NCBI GenBank assembly: GCA_002481545.1
Contig: DLEF01000041.1
Span: 1-63,899, forward strand
Direction of reading: 5' to 3'
Source: Cyanobacteria bacterium UBA7753
GTDB lineage: Bacteria; Cyanobacteriota; Vampirovibrionia; Gastranaerophilales; Gastranaerophilaceae
Length of the DNA: 63,899 bases
The stretch itself is not shown here. Below: more notes on the stretch, generated by a model, which did no database searches, was not told the DNA's origin, and saw nothing but the letters and a program-made list of their open reading frames with translations. Position 1 is the first letter of the stretch.

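Noticed and set aside
25501..63285. CRISPR array or DNA-level tandem repeat array
   Set aside because: The periodicity is at protein level, with variable spacing and diverged DNA, inside one reading frame. There are no constant repeats with unique spacers and no cas genes.
25533..63854. Many 60-160-codon frames on the minus strand, and a few in a second plus frame, across the giant gene
   Set aside because: They overlap the single long frame, lack ribosome sites and recognisable domains, and arise because the Asn/Thr/Gly-rich repeats avoid stops on the opposite strand. They are composition shadows.

Overview
The window is AT-rich bacterial DNA with ordinary bacterial genes, clear Shine-Dalgarno sites and many hairpin terminators. 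It probably comes from a diderm, fermentative anaerobe. The evidence is an oxygen-sensitive-type CoA dehydratase activase, glycogen enzymes, an ancient-type DAHP synthase, and a giant exported beta-solenoid protein with Chlamydia Pmp-like GGA[IVL] repeats. The mix fits a gut Gastranaerophilales (Melainabacteria) genome, but that is an inference without database support (about 50% sure).

Region 1 (1-25,050) holds compact single-gene or two-gene units, mostly housekeeping: purine salvage (guanine deaminase and a CNT nucleoside transporter), phospholipid synthesis (plsY), a 2-hydroxyacyl-CoA dehydratase activase, alanine racemase, a short-form glucan phosphorylase, a TPR protein coupled to an FtsB/DivIC-like division protein, a membrane-anchored coiled-coil glycogen-synthase-like enzyme, an EF-hand protein, a class I/II aminotransferase, a GT39-like membrane glycosyltransferase, GAPDH, DAHP synthase, a GNAT-like protein and the S12 methylthiotransferase rimO. 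Between them are lineage-type small proteins, including two paralogues at 3,444 and 3,939 with the same C-terminal motif, and one small gene broken by an in-frame TAA. Intergenic DNA carries several families of short palindromic repeats. Two copies of one family lie in frame inside the aminotransferase gene.

Region 2 (25,051-63,899) is one uninterrupted reading frame of at least 12,949 codons, still open at the window edge. It has a Sec signal peptide, then 15 divergent copies of a large module spaced about 1.7-2.6 kb apart, then about 48 GGAIYN-type repeats, then a C-terminal stretch typical of a passenger domain just before an outer-membrane anchor. More than half of the window is this one gene. 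It is the most striking object here: a surface protein of roughly 1.3-1.4 MDa before its missing C-terminus.

The genes work mostly independently. The visible links are the nupC-guaD unit, the FtsB-like/TPR coupled pair (TAATG overlap), the two glycogen genes on either side of that pair, and a shared promoter-like element in front of the small protein at 3,939 and the EF-hand protein at 14,657. No tRNA, rRNA, CRISPR array, transposase or phage gene was seen.
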